A stretch of 64,000 bases of DNA from Anoplolepis gracilipes. Taxonomy: Eukaryota > Arthropoda > Insecta > Hymenoptera > Formicidae. A program made the position numbers and the translations under genes. Location of the stretch: contig NC_132974.1 in the NCBI RefSeq assembly GCF_047496725.1, positions 6,810,001 to 6,874,000 of the forward strand, in the 5' to 3' direction. The notes under the pieces are model-generated. The model did no database searches. It worked only from the letters and a program-made list of their open reading frames with translations, and was not told the DNA's origin. Below, one piece after another: positions 62,771-64,000 of this stretch; the stretch's first letter is position 1; each line of letters opens with the position of its first letter.

Positions 62771-64000
62771 GTGAGTTGCGATGCTGGGCCATTTCAAGAA
62801 TGTCACGAGTGAAACATTTTAAAAAAAAAACATTTCCTACTTCTGAAACATGTAATGCAGCATAACATTTCAAATATTATCATTAGAAGCGAATATGAAT
62901 TATCTTTAAACTAATCAAACCTAATTTGAAAATTTTAACAAATTGCTAATAAAATTTTGCTAATATGATTATGTTTCAACAAAGATCGAAATAACGCTTT
63001 CTGTATGTCATATGTGTGTGAATTTTATCTTTATTGCAGCATTTTATTTTGCGCTAAATTCTTACGAATAGGTCGTCGAGTTCTCAGTGCAAATTCAGAT
63101 CGAGAACATTTTCCGATGTAAAAGACGCGCTAATGACGGGTTATTTAATGAGAATAAAAGAGACATTCTCTGGCGAACGATGTGTCGGTATTCTTTCAAA
63201 GTTGCTTCGTTCGCGCGCGGTAAATCGCAAAAATAATAATCAGACCTTCCCACGGTTGCTGCGTATATTTTGCAATCGCTCCAATATGTGTAATTAACAC
63301 AACCAGACAGATAATTTAATTAAGAACAACATTTTGCACTCGCGCTCCGCATCCGCACGCAAAGCGCGCCGCAATATGATCCGTGCGAAATCGGCCGTAA
63401 GGAGAGAGGGATGCGTGCTCCAACCGCTTGTTTCCTGTTGTTCTTGAAATATGTACCACATTGACGCAATGTTTTAATAATATAATCGACAAAGCATAAC
63501 GCACGCAATTTAAAAATTTTCTATATGGCATAAAAAATGCATTATTAAGATCTACTATTTATAATCTATTCTGTGAGAGGAAAAGTTTCCGCGTTAAATT
63601 AAATTTATAATTTTATTTGTATATAATAATTTTATATAAGTTTTATATATACAATTTTTATAATGTATAATTTTATATATTTACAATATTTTTCATAATA
63701 TATAATTAACCCTTAAACTGAACACGTGGGTCTTTCGTGTCCGTGTCATTTTTAACCATTGTTTTAAAAAAATATTAATAAAATCTCGAGAAAACTTATC
63801 CAAAAAAAGTTTGTGTCGAAAGGGACTTATAACTGAAAAGACAATTTAAACAGTTCATTCAGTGCAAAGTGCTGGCGAATCTAAATCTGAAGCGGACACA
63901 AATGACTCACGTATTTGCTTTATGTATATTAAATAAGAAAGGATTAATAAGTAAATTTTTTGTTTTAAATATTGTTTTTGTGCTGTTAATCGTTTTTTAT
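62771..64000. other. Right-end region without a recognised exon
   Basis: AT-rich sequence. GC-richer DNA at about 63150-63450 has overlapping minus-strand frames with no similarity. The TTAA-flanked element at 63706-63947 lies near the edge. Confidence 0.5.
63706..63947. mobile_element. TTAA-flanked piggyBac-like MITE (242 bp)
   Basis: The left end is TTAACCCTTAAACTG and the reverse complement of the right end is TTAATCCTTTCTTAT. Inside each end is a matching sub-terminal block, CACGTGGGTCTTTCGTGTCC on the left and TACGTGAGTCATTTGTGTCC on the right. TTAA target sites and a CCC-type terminus are typical of the piggyBac superfamily. There is no coding capacity. Confidence 0.65.

Noticed and set aside
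1..64000. CRISPR arrays, bacterial operons or tRNA/rRNA genes
   Set aside because: The only tandem arrays are microsatellites and short duplications. Genes have spliceosomal introns. I recognised no tRNA or rRNA by eye, though a covariance-model scan could find a tRNA I missed.

Overview
The window is eukaryotic nuclear DNA from an insect, most likely a hymenopteran and probably an ant. It is AT-rich with scattered GC-rich islands, and its genes are split by short GT-AG introns. The gene content is arthropod-specific: Rebers-Riddiford cuticle protein, single-domain CBM14 proteins and Osiris-like proteins. It also carries TTAA-flanked mobile-element remnants. Species cannot be read from the sequence.

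Layout. From 1 to 14.7 kb there is almost no coding sequence. The only well-supported element is an isolated signal-peptide exon on the minus strand (10850-10922), which probably begins a long-intron secreted-protein gene. From 14.7 to 19.0 kb (minus) lies an 11-exon gene for a 1,078-residue leucine-rich-repeat plus fibronectin-III surface protein with a GPI-type tail. At 24 kb (plus) are the last two exons of a small chitin-binding (CPAP1-type) gene. From 26.1 to 32.8 kb (minus) lies the main item of interest: a two-exon gene for a secreted protein of about 2,220 residues. It carries eight copies of an alpha-helical Cys-pair/Trp-Pro repeat, nine Q-(I/L/F)-P-G hexapeptides and an Osiris-like hydrophobic, His-tailed C-terminus.

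From 35 to 54 kb (plus) is a row of small secreted-protein genes in one orientation: a broken duplicate exon, Osiris-like genes A and B, a cuticle protein with two RR domains, Osiris-like gene C and a second CPAP1 gene with a clear TATA-Inr promoter. From 55.7 to 57.9 kb (minus) is a four-exon PTB/PID adaptor gene. The rest is mostly intergenic, with a candidate first exon at 62.6 kb and TTAA-flanked repeats near 42 kb and at the right end.

How the genes may work together. Osiris, CPAP1 and RR proteins are all linked to apical cuticle formation in insects. The giant repeat protein sits between these genes, shares a C-x8-C motif with Osiris-like protein C, and shares the hydrophobic block and His-rich tail architecture with the Osiris-like proteins. 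The block is best read as a cuticle-related locus in which one Osiris-like gene may have been elaborated into a giant repeat protein. This reading is an inference from sequence and has not been tested. All exon models were joined by hand from splice signals and reading phase, without transcript evidence.
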